The notes below the pieces were generated by a model that was not told where the DNA came from, ran no database searches, and saw nothing but the letters and a program-made list of their open reading frames with translations. A DNA stretch of 64,000 nt, from the NCBI RefSeq assembly GCF_945859685.1, contig NC_079148.1, positions 90,711,007 through 90,775,006 of the forward strand, read 5' to 3'. Each line of letters opens with the position of its first letter. Positions within the stretch are counted from its first letter, which is position 1. Source of the DNA: Eupeodes corollae (Eukaryota; Arthropoda; Insecta; Diptera; Syrphidae). Position numbers and translations under genes: made by a program. Of this stretch, positions 45,190-57,478 are shown one piece after another.

Positions 45190-46339
45190 CCGGTATTTCC
45201 TCTTAAATCCTTCCCTATTTTCTAAACGCTCGCACTGTGTTTAAATATACACATATAAAGGGTACTAATAACCTCTAGAGTTCCTGGAAATTATTTAAAA
45301 AAATTGATGAAAGCTGGATAACTACAAGACGTAGAACTTCCATTAGGTAATATTAAATTGCAATTTGTTTAAAGGTTTTTCCAAAGACAAAAAACTATTA
45401 ATTGCTTTTACTAATGACTTTTAAACTTTTTACATATAAAATATGTTAATTTTCTTTCTTTGATTGAAACATTTTCCTCCATAAAACAAAACACAATCAG
45501 TAGGTAGGTTTATACTCTCACGTATAAAATGTTATATAGCCAAACCCAGTGATAACTTTCTTTTCCGTTCATTGCGCTAAAAACAAAAAAAAAATAATAA
45601 TAATTTAATTAAATTGCGAAATAATTACTGGACAGAAATATTTTACATGTCCCCACTTTGGTTTAAATAAAAAAAAATAAATAAATGCATTCCCATCAAC
45701 CCACTTTGCACACCTAACTATTTTATATGATTGTTTTTGGCCGGTAGCATGCTAAGCTCTAGCCACAATATAAGCTATCTTAAGTGGGCATACCAACTTT
45801 TACATGTTCCTAAATAATACAAGATACAACATTGCTTTTGCTTGCAGCATGTCAACTTTGTTCATAATATTCGTATGGCCTTACACCTTGCAGTTGTTGT
45901 GGCTCTGGCTGTGGCTATAATGTATAGGTACACTTTTTTAACTCTTTTTATTTATTTTTTTTAGCCAACTTCAAACATTAATTAATTCGTTATGAATCGT
46001 GGTTGGTGTACATAATATAGTGATGTAACCACAAAATACTTCCATTCTCAAACTTGTTTTAGATATGGACAGCAGCGGTGGCAGCGCGGCGCAGAGGTGC
46101 CGTGGTAAACAATTTTTGGCCAGTGCGGCACTGCCCAGCCGAAAGACAAATAACAATCCATTATTTCGTCTTAGAATAAGTGCTCAAACCTTTCGAGGAG
46201 TCGGGGTTCGGATTCGTATACAAGTTTTGTATTGTATCTTTGTAAAAAATGTTAACCTCCATACCCAACATATTTATTCTTCTGGAAGACGTCTAGTTCT
46301 TACGTTCTGACGTTACATTCTTCGAATGTAAAGCTAAAT
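45190..46339. other. Gene-free spacer with a GC-richer patch
   Basis: AT-rich except 46060-46150 (CAGCGGTGGCAGCGCGGCGC). No exon is supported. Confidence 0.35.
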
Positions 46340-46656
46340 AGTGTCATTTAAATTGCCGGCTCGGCAAGATTGCCACCATTCGCTTCTTTTGGGGTATGTA
46401 GATAGATAGATAATTAATTTTTATTGATTTAAAGATTAATTTTACAATTATTACAAACATAAATATTTTATTACAAAAATTCATAATAACATGGCATTTG
46501 CCGTCTGCCAGATTGACAACTTTAAACAATAAAATAACTGTAATTAACAAAAAAAAAAAATTAGAAGAAAAAAAAGACCAATTCAAAAACGGAGAAAAAA
46601 AACAAATGGCTAGCAAATTTAAAGCGTCAGAAGTCCTCATTCATAACTGTGGATCT

Positions 46657-47220
46657 CTATCGTAACGCAACTTTGCAATAGTTATACAGCTTGGAGACAT
46701 CCATCTCATTCAACAAACTAAGAACTTGTTTCTCCGATAAAAAGCCCCTTTCAAGAATATTTCTTCTGGTTTCCCTTAAAGTTGGACACGTTCCGACGAA
46801 ATGTATGACGTTGCCTCTTTCTGCTAAATTGCAAATAGTATACTCTAGTGGTAATTCGGGTCTGTGCGGTATGAAGCTCAGATCGAGTAGTTCGCTTCTT
46901 AACTTGACCATTGTAGCAATGACGTTTAAATTATATGCATCATTTAAGTAGTTCTTTTCTGCGATATTATGGTTAAGCCTTCTGTAAGTTGTTCTGAACA
47001 AGGACCCAACTGCTTCAGCTGCATATTCTGTTTTACACTTCATATCTACCGCTGTTAAAACCTTGTACATAAGAGCTTTACTGTGCGTTAGATCTTCCGC
47101 ATTTAAATTGAAACTTAAATTGCGTTCTTCTGCGAGACTCGACCACTCACTGTACCAGTATTTTTGGTCTTCTACAGATTTTACTACTAGTTTTCCAACA
47201 AGTTGGTATTCGTTTCGCAT
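46657..47220 (-). pseudogene. Non-LTR H ORF2 C-terminal domain
   Basis: A 187-codon open frame on the minus strand ends NEMDVSKLYNYCKVALR. It contains a Cys/His arrangement typical of the post-RT tail of many non-LTR ORF2 proteins (ICNLAERGNVIHFVGTCPTL: C, H, C). It aligns in position with the 3' end of the element after the RT fragment. There is no stop inside, but it is detached from the RT by frameshifts around 47225-47670. Confidence 0.65.
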
Positions 47221-47673
47221 AATCGGTTTCCCGCATAATCACGTAATTTTTCGAATTTTTTGGCAGTCGAAATATTCTCTTCACATAATGTGTTAAGAGT
47301 TTCTCCAACGCGTGAAGCTTTTTGCTTACGAACCATACAAAAGGATACTTTCTGCAACTGCTTCAAATACCTTATATTTACTACTTTGACCTATGTTTTC
47401 GTTTATAAAGGACCTTTGCCATGAAATATTAATTGCAGTTTTTGCCTTTTGTAGTTTCTCGCTAAAATTTCGTCCACAACACTTCTTAAAAATCATCACC
47501 TTAGAATTTTGAGTAGATTTAGATTAGATTGTTTTTTATTTTAATAACGTTAATTACAATTATTTATAACAAACAAAAAAAAAAACAAAAAATTTGGCTT
47601 CACTGCCGTCTTTTTGAGCATTGACTGTAAGGTTCCAAAGGCAGCAGTAGTGGTATACTCTATTTCTCATAAG

Positions 47674-48330
47674 TTATAGTGTGTCTGGGGAATACGCACA
47701 AATTACTATATCATCAACAAATATTAATGCCTTGATACGAAATCCTGCTAAATCAACACCACCTGAGAGGTAATCTACAAGGCCATCTATGAAGAGCGAG
47801 AACAGGATGGGACTCAATGTACACACCTGTCTTACTCCCGAGTTGGTTGTGAACCAATCAGAACGCTCAGCTCCGCTCCACACTGTAGCCTGTGTTCCTC
47901 TATACAGCTCTTCAAAAACGCATCCAAACTTCAAAGATAAGCCCTTGTAGAATAAAGCACCTCGGTTGATTGAGTCGAATGCTGCTTTGAAGTCAATAAA
48001 GAAAGCATACAATTTTCTTCCCTGCTTAATAAAGCTTTCAGCTAGCCTCCTGACAATGAAAATATTATTAACTGTAGAGTACCCTGATCTAAAGCCCGCT
48101 TGAGTCTCTTTTAACAAGTTCTGCTCCGCAATCCACGTTCTGAGTCTCTTCTGCAACAGGGTTGTAAAAATCTTGTAAGTCGAATTAAGAAAAGAAATTC
48201 CACGATAGTTTTCTGCATCGAACAAGGATCCTTTTTTGTATATCGGAAAGATTGTATTATCTCGAAATTTATTTACATAAATATGCCCCTCAAATACTAT
48301 TAAAAAGTATTACCAGACGTTCTTTTAGCA
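47674..48330 (-). pseudogene. Non-LTR H reverse transcriptase segment
   Basis: A 183-codon open frame: NYRGISFLNSTYKIFTTLLQ, QAGFRSGYSTVNNIFIVRRL, LYAFFIDFKAAFDSINR, TNSGVRQVCTLSPILFSLFI and IKALIFVDDIVICAY. The expected GVRQGC reads GVRQVC and the expected (M/L)xxxDD reads FVDD, so the catalytic Asp pair is still present. Upstream sequence at 48231-48330 continues the same gene across a frameshift. The RT palm is close to intact over this stretch. Confidence 0.82.
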
Positions 48331-48344
48331 TGAATGTTCCGTAG

Positions 48345-48600
48345 TACCCGTAGCGTGATGGTTAGTGCGTTGGACTGAGATTAAATCCCTGCCTGTGCCA
48401 CCTAACTTTTTTCACGGGTACTGCCTCTAAAGAGAAATTGTGTTTTCTCAAATTAGCCGTTCGGATTCGGCATATAAACTGTAGGCCCCTTTCATTCTTG
48501 ACAACACTACCCGCACACAGGAATGGTTGAGAGTTGTTAGTCACTAGGCACTGGTTATTCATGGACTGTTGCGCCAACTAATTTATTTATTTTATTTTTA
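48345..48600 (+). mobile_element. tRNA-derived SINE, copy 4 (TSD TTCCGTA)
   Basis: It starts GTACCCGTAGCGTGATGGTT with the A box TGGTTAGTGCG. The B-box region (GATTAAATCCC) is damaged. Then come the SINE body and the tail TGTTGCGCCAACTAATTTAT with an A/T-rich end. Flanking TTCCGTA at 48338-48344 and 48601-48607 is a target-site duplication. It is 256 bp, shorter than copy 1 because of internal deletions. Confidence 0.87.
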
Positions 48601-49010
48601 TTCCGTATTGATAGAACTTAACAGGAATACCATTTGCACTCGCTTTTCCATCTTTAAGAGATTCTAGAGTTAATTCCACTTCTTGTAGGTTAATTTCCGC
48701 ATCTAGGATTTTGTTTTTGAATCGCATAGTGCCAATTTGTTTGTATGCTGCTTGGATTCAAAAGTTCTTTAAAATTAGTGGATAGAATGTTTGCACATAG
48801 TTTCTTAAGCGCTGCGATTTGTTTACCATTCAATTCCCAAGCAAGTTTCCAAAATTCGGTGGCGGTTTATGGATGTTTAGCCACTTTTTCGTATGTTACG
48901 GGATATATCTCATGTTGGCTTTTAATGCATCTAGAGTTCCGATATTGTTTGCGTTAATACGCATTTTTTTGAATAACCACACCGACAAAAATGCAATGGG
49001 GTCAAATCAC

Positions 49011-50981
49011 ATGCTGGCCAATTGCTGCCACTAAAACATTTAAAATGAAGAAATAATTATGTGGCTTGTAGCGTTGTCTTCTTGGGACCACATATCGTCC
49101 AAATCATGATCTTTACTAGCCAGCCAAAAATAACCACACTGCAACATTGGAAATCTTAAGAGTATCAAAAAGTTCAACCAATGCCGAACTCAAATTTATT
49201 CTTAATATTCAAACACTTAAGCGGCAAAAACATCGTTAAATACATTCATTAAGTAGAAAAATATTACTTTTTTTGTATCATTTGTTCATAAAAAATGTTT
49301 TGATAAAAGTTATTAATATTGGTTACTGCCATAAACCTCTTATTCTCTTATACTCGTATCTCTATTTTTGGCTTGGTTATACCAATTTGTGCTTGTATTT
49401 AGAAAATTACATCGAAGAAAAACTACTCTAATCGTAGTAAAGTCCGAACTCTGTTCTCAAATTAAGTTGAGCTTTTTCATTTCAGGTAGAGCTTCAGTGA
49501 TCATTATTTATTCTTTTTTTTTTTGTTGTTTAATATTTAATAACAGGTGGACAGGACAGGCACATCACTTTGCCTAGGTAAGGTAGAAAGGTAGTTACCT
49601 ATACAAAACTTTACTTTAAGCTTTTTTAAAGATACAAATGTTTGTTGGTATCTAAATAAATACTACTCAAAACAATGGGATTACATTCATATAAAAAAAT
49701 TTCAGTAAATTACCTTATAGTCAGATTATCACACCATAAATTTTGTATATTTTCAATCTGATGAATGTGTGAAAAGCTTTTATAAATATTAAGGTAGACC
49801 AAAAATAAACACGGGGTAATCCCCAACGAATTCATCAAATCTCATACCTATAGATACTCATTATCTGTATTTAAAATCTTATTGACAATATTATATTGTT
49901 CTCGAAATTACTGTGTCTATTTTTTTCTCATTGTCTTGAGAAATATTCAAACACGAAAATTGTATTGTTGAATGAGTTTATATAAACACCTTTCAACAGT
50001 TAGGTAGCTCTAGCTAGTTACCTAAAGCTTTTAACACCATTCAATATAAATATGCATGCACAGGCACACACTGCAGGTTATGCATGCAAAAGTATATTTA
50101 ACTAAAGTGGCATTGTGAAGAAACTGAATTTAAGAAAAACGCATTGCAGTTAAGATAAGTCATAAAGGGAGAGGTCTAGCTTTGACTATAATCAAAGTTT
50201 TTTTTAACCAAATTGCATATAAACTTAAAGGTACACATTAATTTATTCGTATTTAAATTTAATTAGGCATAAGGTCAAATGCTAATTTTATGACTTATTT
50301 CCAAAAGGTTTTTAACTATAGATAAGCTGAAATATGAAATATATTCAGTTATAATCAAAATGTGATAATTGATTCAAATTCGTTATCTGGAATATTAAAG
50401 TCAAAGCCGTTTATAGATTTTTAGCACATCTCGACGAGCGAGGCGACGCGACGGAGGCTTAGTTAAAAATTATTCCACATTGATTTGCATACATTTTATT
50501 GTTTATTTTAACATTTTGTGAGCGCATTGACGGGATTATGATGAAGGCGATTACGAAAATGCTAACCATATGAGTACAAGGGATTCGACTGCTTCGCAAA
50601 TTTGAGAGGGTTGAAATGGAGTTATTGATGTGCAATATGTTTAATGATCCTTAAGCTAAATTTACACGGTTAATAGATCTTACAATAAAAACAAACTTAT
50701 AACGCTTTGTTTTCTAGTGGTTTCGATGTGGAACCACAAAATTGATAATTTTCTGATGGCGAAATCCTAAATCGATTTGTGCAAAATATAATTTACATCT
50801 TCAGGAACAAAGGGATGGATAAACTCTTATAAGTTAAAGCATTTAAGTAACGTATTCCTTTTTTATTTTAGCATCTTTTCCTTCATCAGCTTTTCCACAA
50901 TATTACAAGTGTAAAAAAAGCTGTACTTTTCTGTTTGAATTTTTTTATTTCATTACATTGTAAGTGTTGTTCATAGGATAT
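49011..50981. other. Gene-free spacer
   Basis: AT-rich with short simple repeats. Nothing supported. A short GC-rich run GACGAGCGAGGCGACGCGAC lies at 50432-50451. Confidence 0.35.
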
Positions 50982-53095
50982 GTTAGGTTAAAGTGTCTGT
51001 CCATGATAGAATAGGGCAAACTTAGGCCAGTTAAATTACTCATTGTGATACTCCATGAATCATGAGGCTTCCTTCTAAGCTCGATGAAACCTACGAAACT
51101 TGAGAGGCTGATTAGCTACTATGATTTAGATCGCTTAGATTGTTATATAAGACTTCTCCTAGATAATTCTTGCGTTTTTGAGCTTGCGCAGGGCATGTGC
51201 AGAGAAGATGAAGAACTGTTTCCTCTTCTTCCTCGTCCAAACAGCTTCTGCAAAAGTCATTTGAGAATACGCCTAGCCGCGTGGCGTGCTTTTCTATTAG
51301 ACAGTGTCCGGTGGTGACACCTTTTATAGAGCTTATGTGCTTAGAGATAGCAAGCACCTTTATCACTTTAAATCTAGTGTTGGCCAATGTTTTTTTGTGG
51401 TCTGACACGTGGTGATGTTGTTCCACCTTGTGTTTGCCTTCTTCATGGCGTCCTGCAATATCAATAGTTTACAAGTTGCGAGTGGTATGTCAGCATTTGC
51501 CAAACTTGGAAGAATGGGTTGTACTGTAACGTTCCTCGCGAGTTCATCTGCCCTAGAGTTAGATGGAATGTCTCTATGGCCCCGCACCCACCAAAGGTGA
51601 ATATTAAATTGTTGTGCCATCTCCATTAGAGGTGATCGACAGTTATGAACTGTCATAGAGTTTGTAGAGACAGAGTCCTGAGATTTTATAGCGGCCTGAC
51701 TATCTGGTAAAATACGGATACCAGATGTTGATATCACGTGTTATTTAAGCCAGTACAAGACTTATTTTATCGACAGAAGTTCCACTCGAAAACACTTAAA
51801 TGAGTCGTTGAGAGTACACACTTCCATTAACCTCTTGTTTTGTTTTTGAACCATCTGTATAAAAATGGATTGACTCGTCTTCCAGGAATGCCCTATCCTC
51901 CCAGAAAGATCTGGAAGGTATAGAAATCTGGAAGATTCTGTCGAATTGCAGTTGGGGGATGGTGTAGTCTGTGAGCTGGTAGCTATTTGTTTGCCAACTA
52001 TATCAAGAGGTGTTAAATAGAGTAAGGTGCCCAGTGCCGAAGATGGGGTCGTGCGAAGTGATCCGCTTATACATAGGCAAGCTGAACGTTGGATTTTGTC
52101 GCGATTTATAGCTTTCTTAAAGCAGTCCACCATACTGGCACATCGTTCATTAAAATCGGTCTAATAACCGATGTACATATAGCCAATGCGTGATTCTGAT
52201 TTGTAAGCTCCATTTATTACCAATAACTTTTTTGCAAGAAAAGAGAGCTACAGTAGCTTTTTTGACTCTTTATTGTACATTGTGTTTCCAATTTAGTTTT
52301 TCATTTTAAATAAGATCCAGATACTTAGCCTCGTCTGAGAATTAACAAATGGAATTTTGTATTTCATTGAAAATAAGACTAAACCGGTTTTGTGTAGGTT
52401 AACACCCAGTCCACACGGATCAGCCCAAACTATTAGTCTGTCCAAAGCGTTTTGTAAGAGTTCTTTTAAGTTGTTAAGATATTTTCCTGAAACCGTTATA
52501 GCAACGTCATCCACATAGGCAATAACTCTGAAACCCTCCGCATCCAGACTAGTTAGGATTTCATTCAATTCTTGGGTTCTAGAGGAGAGGGGATAGAACA
52601 CCACCTTGCGGTGTCCCTCTACCAACGAATCTTCTGGCAGAATTAATTATTCTACGATTCAGCATTAAATGAATTAATTCCCTGAGCGAACTCTCTACGT
52701 TTAAAGATGAGTGCAGATGAGTCTACTTTGTTAAAAGCAACCATAGTAAACTCTCCATGATGTACGGAATATTCGATGGTGCCTAGGAAGGTGTGTAACG
52801 CCGTTTCCACCGAATTATCTATACAGTAGTCTTGTATCAATACTTGCCCTTAAATGGATATCAATCAATCTTTCCAAGATCTTAAGAAGAAATGATAATA
52901 GACTTATAGGTCGTAGATCTTTAGGATTGACTCGCGAACATTAACCTGCTTTGGGTATAAAAACAACTTTAACTTCTCTTGGACCAGGTAAAGACAGCCG
53001 GTAAAAATTGCCTCAAGGATTGGTGCAATAATGTCTGATGATTTTTGTAGTTCGGCTGCTATTATTCCATCTACGTTTTGTCCATTACAGACAGC
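50982..53095 (-). mobile_element. LOA-like non-LTR retrotransposon, copy D (5'-truncated)
   Basis: The 3' tail (TGTTAGGTTAAAGTG at 50981) and 3' UTR (GATTCATGGAGTATCACAAT on the minus strand) match copies A-C. RNase H is at about 51370-51880, the finger at 51140-51300 and RT at 52293-53095. It is closest to copy A by shared residues. The 5' end is lost within RT near 53095. Confidence 0.82.
51110..53095 (-). pseudogene. LOA-like ORF2 remnant, copy D
   Basis: RT blocks are NVDGIIAAELQKSSDIIAP (about 53060), an LNEILTSLDAEGFRVIAYVD segment where YADD reads YVDD (about 52530), and RLIVWADPCGLGVNLHKTGL. RNase H follows with ILPDSQAAIKS, RGHRDIPSNSRADELARN and the LANADIPLATCKLLI linker. The finger CRSCLDEEEEETVLHLLCTC lies at 51197-51260. 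Many frameshifts are present. Confidence 0.8.
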
Positions 53096-53477
53096 CACTT
53101 TAAGCTCACTAAAGCTCAGCTACGTTTTTGACACTTTTTCACGAATTTCACTTTTATTTTATTTTAATTGTGAGACTATGGAAAAAAAATTTGTACTTTC
53201 TGCCTTCGACATACATATGTATACCTGCCTTCCTCTACTTTTTTGCAATATACATATGCAAGTATATCCACTTTTGACTTTAACTAAATCAAACCGAATT
53301 CAATTATCGGATTCTAAATCGTTATCAAAAATGTCGAAATGCTTGCTGCTCGAAAAACCATCATATCAACCATCAATCAACATGACGTCGAAGAATTAAT
53401 TATTTCCCTTTTTTGTAACGTGTAGGGTCAACTTCATAAAGAATCTTATTTCTTTTGAAACGAGCAGGAGAAATTCC
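53096..53477. other. Gene-free spacer
   Basis: An open plus-strand frame at 53031-53399 overlaps the LOA end and shows no domain. It is not called. Confidence 0.35.
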
Positions 53478-53730
53478 AGGGTTCTAGCCCTGTTTGTGCC
53501 AACTAATGTTTTCTTCACGGGTATTGCCCCGCTTGCGAGGAATTGGATAATCCTCCAAGAGTAATTCTTGTCATGAAAACTGCTTTCTCAAAGCCATTCG
53601 AATTCGGCATAAGAACTGTAGGTCCCCTCGATACCTGACCTGACTCGCACACAGGAATGGTTAAGAGTTGTAAGCAACTAGGCAATAGTTATCTAGAGAC
53701 TGTTGCACACCCTTATTTATTTACTTATGA
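53478..53730 (+). mobile_element. tRNA-derived SINE, copy 5 (5'-truncated)
   Basis: The remnant begins with the diverged B-box side (CCAGGGTTCTAGCCCTGTTT). It continues CACGGGTATTGCCCCGCTTG, CGAGGAATTGGATAATCCTC, CATGAAAACTGCTTTCTCAA and GAACTGTAGGTCCCCTCGAT, and ends GACTGTTGCACACCCTTATT plus a T/A tail. It is collinear with copies 1 and 4. No clear target-site duplication. Confidence 0.8.
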
Positions 53731-54501
53731 GATTGTTGGCATGTGGCCAGAGCTTAAAAATTCTATTGTTTCCGATGTGTAGTTTCAAATTTGCTGCTTC
53801 ACATGATAAATTTATTGCTCGAAGTTGGGAATGAATTACTATGACAACTTAGTTTCATAATGGATATTCAAATTCTATTTGATTGTTTATCAACAAAAAA
53901 CTCAAATATCACTTTAATGACTTTTCATAACGTTCAGAATTTTCTCAAAAGCTTATTGTTTGTATCGTAAGCACATAAGTTTAGGTCAAGGCATGTAATC
54001 CTCGTATAAACAATTATACCTTAAATAAACTTGGCTTTGCGACAGCTTACTCAGACCCCATACGCCGATATGTATGTAGGTAATCTGCACTTGTGTGTGC
54101 TATTAAGCTGTCTCGTCACGTCCCGCAGTTGTCGTCTGCGATTTTTTTGTTTTTAATTTACAAAGTATACGCTTTGGTATGTTGTCATAGATGTCTTCAG
54201 GTCAATAAGACGAAGAATTACTAGCTGAAACTGAATAAATAAAAATTATTGTTTTTAAGATATTTATCCACAATTTCACCGGCTGGTTTGGACAAATTTT
54301 TGGGCCTGGCGCCACAGAAAAATATAAGTACATATGTTGATTATAACGAAAAATATTTGTAAAATCATTCAGCTAGGACTGTTAGAAATGGGTTTAAACT
54401 TAGATATAAATTATTTTCAAAATCGATAGAAATATTTTAAATAAGTGTATCATAATTTTATTGTATTAAACTTTAACTAAACTTTTTTTATTTATTCTTA
54501 G
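53731..54501. other. Upstream sequence / intron of the kinase gene
   Basis: Ends in a polypyrimidine tract and AG (TTTATTCTTAG at 54491-54501). No signal-peptide exon is recognisable here, so the 5' exon lies further upstream. Confidence 0.5.
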
Positions 54502-56733
54502 ATTCATTGGATAGTGTCTCAACGACAACAACATTTCGGCCTTCCCGTTTAAACAATTCATCAAATTCCCCCCACCAGAGAGACACAAAGCTTATGAATC
54601 TTCTTGCTGCCCGACGAAGTGCTCTACATCAGGACAGATTCAGAACCCACAGTCGATCTGCGACAACAGGCAGAACGAAACCTTCAACAGAAGCAACTTC
54701 CAAAGCCCCACCTGATGCCCGAACAGTATGCGTTCGAAATTGCACGAAAAACTTTACCCGACGGACAAGTGCAAGTTGCATGCGACAATGCACCAATATT
54801 CATCGACGCAACAATTCAACAAATTCTTCTTCGTCTTCCTCTTCAACAAACAACAATAATTCTTCTTCCGAAGAGGAAAAGTCACAAAAAGACAATAATG
54901 AAATACTTTTCACCGATGAATCATCACATGGATTTTTCGTTGTTGCCAAAGATGCAAATGACACCATGAATCACATTCCAGAGCTAAGAAAGTTTCCAGG
55001 AGTCTTGCCGGGAAATTTGTACAAAGGAAGACCGAGAAATAAGCCTAATGTTTCAGTGCAACAACCAGACACCGATTCGGAGTCTTATTTGTATTTTGGC
55101 AGGAAAATTCCATCACTACGTCCGTCCTTCTTGAGTATATCCACTGTAAGTGATGAACATCCACAAGTATTTGAAGTGTCTGTTTCACAAAAGCCACCTC
55201 GACCTAAAAGTTCAAATAAATTCAACCCCAGAGATAGACTTAGCTCACCGTTTACCAGAAAGTTGAATGTTGGTAAATTAGCTACTCTGGTTTCGCCGGA
55301 TCCGATTCCAATTGCTGAACACACGACGACGTTGAAACCCGACGCCAAAAAGTCTAAGCCCAGTGAAAAACAAAATGTTAGTGCTGAAGTCCAATCTGAG
55401 CCGGAGGTTCCGTCTCTTAAACTAATAGTTGACACACCTCTTCCACGGGAAATTAATTTACGGTTTGATGATTCTAGCCCAACACCTGTCGAAAAATCTT
55501 CCACAACTACAACAATTCATCCTCCTGAAGTGTCAACGCCTTTAATAATAAATGTTATTGACGAGGAAGAAACAACTACTGTTCAAACAACAGACCCAGA
55601 ATATGCCACTAATCCAACTGATTTAGGTATTGAAGACGCCAGCACTGAGATAGCAAAAGTTGAGGCTCCTGCACACTTTTCAGAAGATAAAACTAATTTA
55701 ATAATTTTCGTCAATAAAAGCATGAAAACTGTGACGCCCTCACCTCCGCCTTTAGTGCAAACCACCATTTTTTCATCAGTGCGTTCTACGGTCTATCCCC
55801 CAACTGCATCAGTCCCAAGCAAGGCCCCTGACTCGGTGAGCACCGAAAAGCATAAAGACAGAGAAAATATCTTTGCAGCTGGGGAAGAAGAAAACGTCGA
55901 CATAACCTCTCCATCCTATGAAAGTCCGGAGATTACAATACGTGCCTTAACAGAGGCCACAGACGAAACCAAAACTAGTCTGGCTAAAGACGGCGATTTG
56001 TCGCGTCTAAATATAGCGACATACACGCTAGCTGCTCTCGGAATGATTCCGGTATTGATTGGTGTTGTTTACCTGGCCAGATCATTGATTTTGAGAGGCT
56101 ACTCTAAGCATGATGAGGATTTCGATGTTTGTATAACTGACCAGAAGCCCATAAGCCCAGTGAAAAAGATAGATAACAATTATGAAGATGACGAGGAGGA
56201 AAGTGGACAGTATGAACAGTGTTCGATCAGCAGTAGGGATGAGTTCAACAGAGCTAACTTAAGACTGAAGAGCTTACTGGGCGAAGGAAACTTTGGAAAG
56301 GTATGGAAAGCTGAAGCAGACGACTTAAGTGGTCACATTGGTGCAACACGAATTGTAGCTGTAAAGACAGTTCGATCTGGAAGTTCTCAAAATGATCTTA
56401 GAGAAGAAGCAACCATCATGCGTAAGCTTGGATCACATCCTAATATTGTGACTTTGTTAGGAGCATGTCTCGAAAGTGGTTTGTACTTTATTTTTTAATA
56501 TTTAAAAAAACTTATTAATTGCTGATATTATTTTTACAGAGCCTCAAATGTTAATTATGGAGTTTGCAATGCGTGGACGATTGTTATCACTTTTAAGGGC
56601 TGCCAGAAGTGCTACAAATATTTTACCAGCCTCTGTTCCTGGTGGTAAAAGCTTGGCTCCTTTATCTCCGAGAACTTTGGCTGGCTTCTCGCTTGACATA
56701 GCTGCAGGAATGGAATATATAGCAGACAAAAGG
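54502..56733 (+). CDS. Tie: Tie-like receptor tyrosine kinase, internal exons (partial)
   Basis: Exon 1 is 54502-56478 and exon 2 is 56540-56733, joined across a 61-bp intron (AGTG|GTTTGT ... TTTTTACAG|AGCCT), giving ~723 codons. The frame opens after an acceptor at 54501, so the true start and signal peptide are upstream. The first ~500 residues are Ser/Thr/Pro-rich extracellular sequence with a Cys cluster (TVCVRNCTKNF, ASCMRQCTNIH near residues 73-100) and no cadherin, Ig or FN3 repeat. A transmembrane helix (TYTLAALGMIPVLIGVVYLA) follows near residue 505. An acidic juxtamembrane region precedes the kinase, whose N lobe shows the glycine loop GEGNFGKVWKAEA, the ATP-binding Lys (IVAVKTV), helix-C Glu (REEATIMRKL) and NIVTLLGAC. 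Exon 2 encodes the hinge and the insert (LPASVPGGKSLAPLSPRTLA), then GMEYIADKR, and stops at a donor (AGG|GTACGA) just before the expected HRD loop. The C lobe is off-window. Distinct from Cad96Ca; Tie assignment from recalled family features. Confidence 0.72.
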
Positions 56734-56877
56734 GTACGAAATACAAGTGTTAACTTTTAAAGTTTTAGGTATTGGTAGTTCAGTAAAGTTACTAAGACTC
56801 TAATAATTGAATTTAAGCTTAAAAAAGCACAATGTTATAGACAGCAGTTATGTTGGAAAAAGTTCAATCAATGAGGC

Positions 56878-57240
56878 TTAAATCACAAAAAGTCGGCGAT
56901 AACCCGGCGAATATGATCTTAAAGGATAATTTACTGGCCTGTAACGTGAAACTATGCGGCTATCAAACGTTTCCTTCAATAAATCTATTATGGCGCTAGC
57001 TGTGTAATATGTTGCATCGTATTGACAAAACTGCAGCTCCTGTTTGGTCAATTGATAAACGAAAAAGTCAGTAACCATGGCTGTATACGGACCATAATTA
57101 TTCCACCAACCCATGAATCACACCAAACAATCAGTTTTTGTAGATCTATCGGTGTCTCAATATACATTTCAGGATTATTATCATTTCAATTCGGGAAGTT
57201 TTATTTATTGACGTATCCTTTCAAGCAAAAGTGAGCTTCA
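56878..57240 (-). pseudogene. Mariner/IS630-like DDE transposase fragment
   Basis: On the minus strand, from about 57240: NEAHF-like start, EMYIETPIDLQKLIVWCDSW, then after a shift GPYTAMVTDFFVYQLTKQEL, QFCQYDATYYTASAIIDLLK and ETFDSRIVSRYRPVNYPLRS. The order (WxxEAHF, (Q)QDGAxxHTA-like, LLxxxFxxRIISRxxxVxWPPRSxDLxPLDYF-like) is that of an insect DDE transposase family. The catalytic Asp is preserved in the QYDAT motif, but the C-terminal PLDYF box is missing. It is a decayed C-terminal fragment. Confidence 0.75.
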
Positions 57241-57478
57241 TTCTTAAAAAACAAAAATTGTTTAAAGAAAGTAAAAGAACCATGATTTCAAAAAAAAAAT
57301 TGATTGATTTCGAAGCGTTGTTCCATGGCAAAATGCCGAACCAACTTTAAATAAATGACTTAAAAATGAAAAACGACCGCTCCAATTAAAAAATTTTTGC
57401 CAAGATGAAGTTATATGCTTCTTACAAACGGTATGAGTTATTCAAAATAAAACAACGAAATCTTCAGTAAAACTTAAT

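Larger units (their letters stand above)
46340..49010 (-). mobile_element. Non-LTR retrotransposon H, interrupted by a SINE
   Basis: On the minus strand it runs from an upstream linker (FWKLAWELNGKQIAALKKLC at about 48870-48810) through RT (48601-48740 and 47674-48330) to a C-terminal domain (46657-47220). It is interrupted by the SINE at 48345-48600. Joined across the SINE, the frame continues directly, so the SINE came later. The A-rich 3' end lies at about 46340-46560. The clade is not resolved. Confidence 0.75.
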
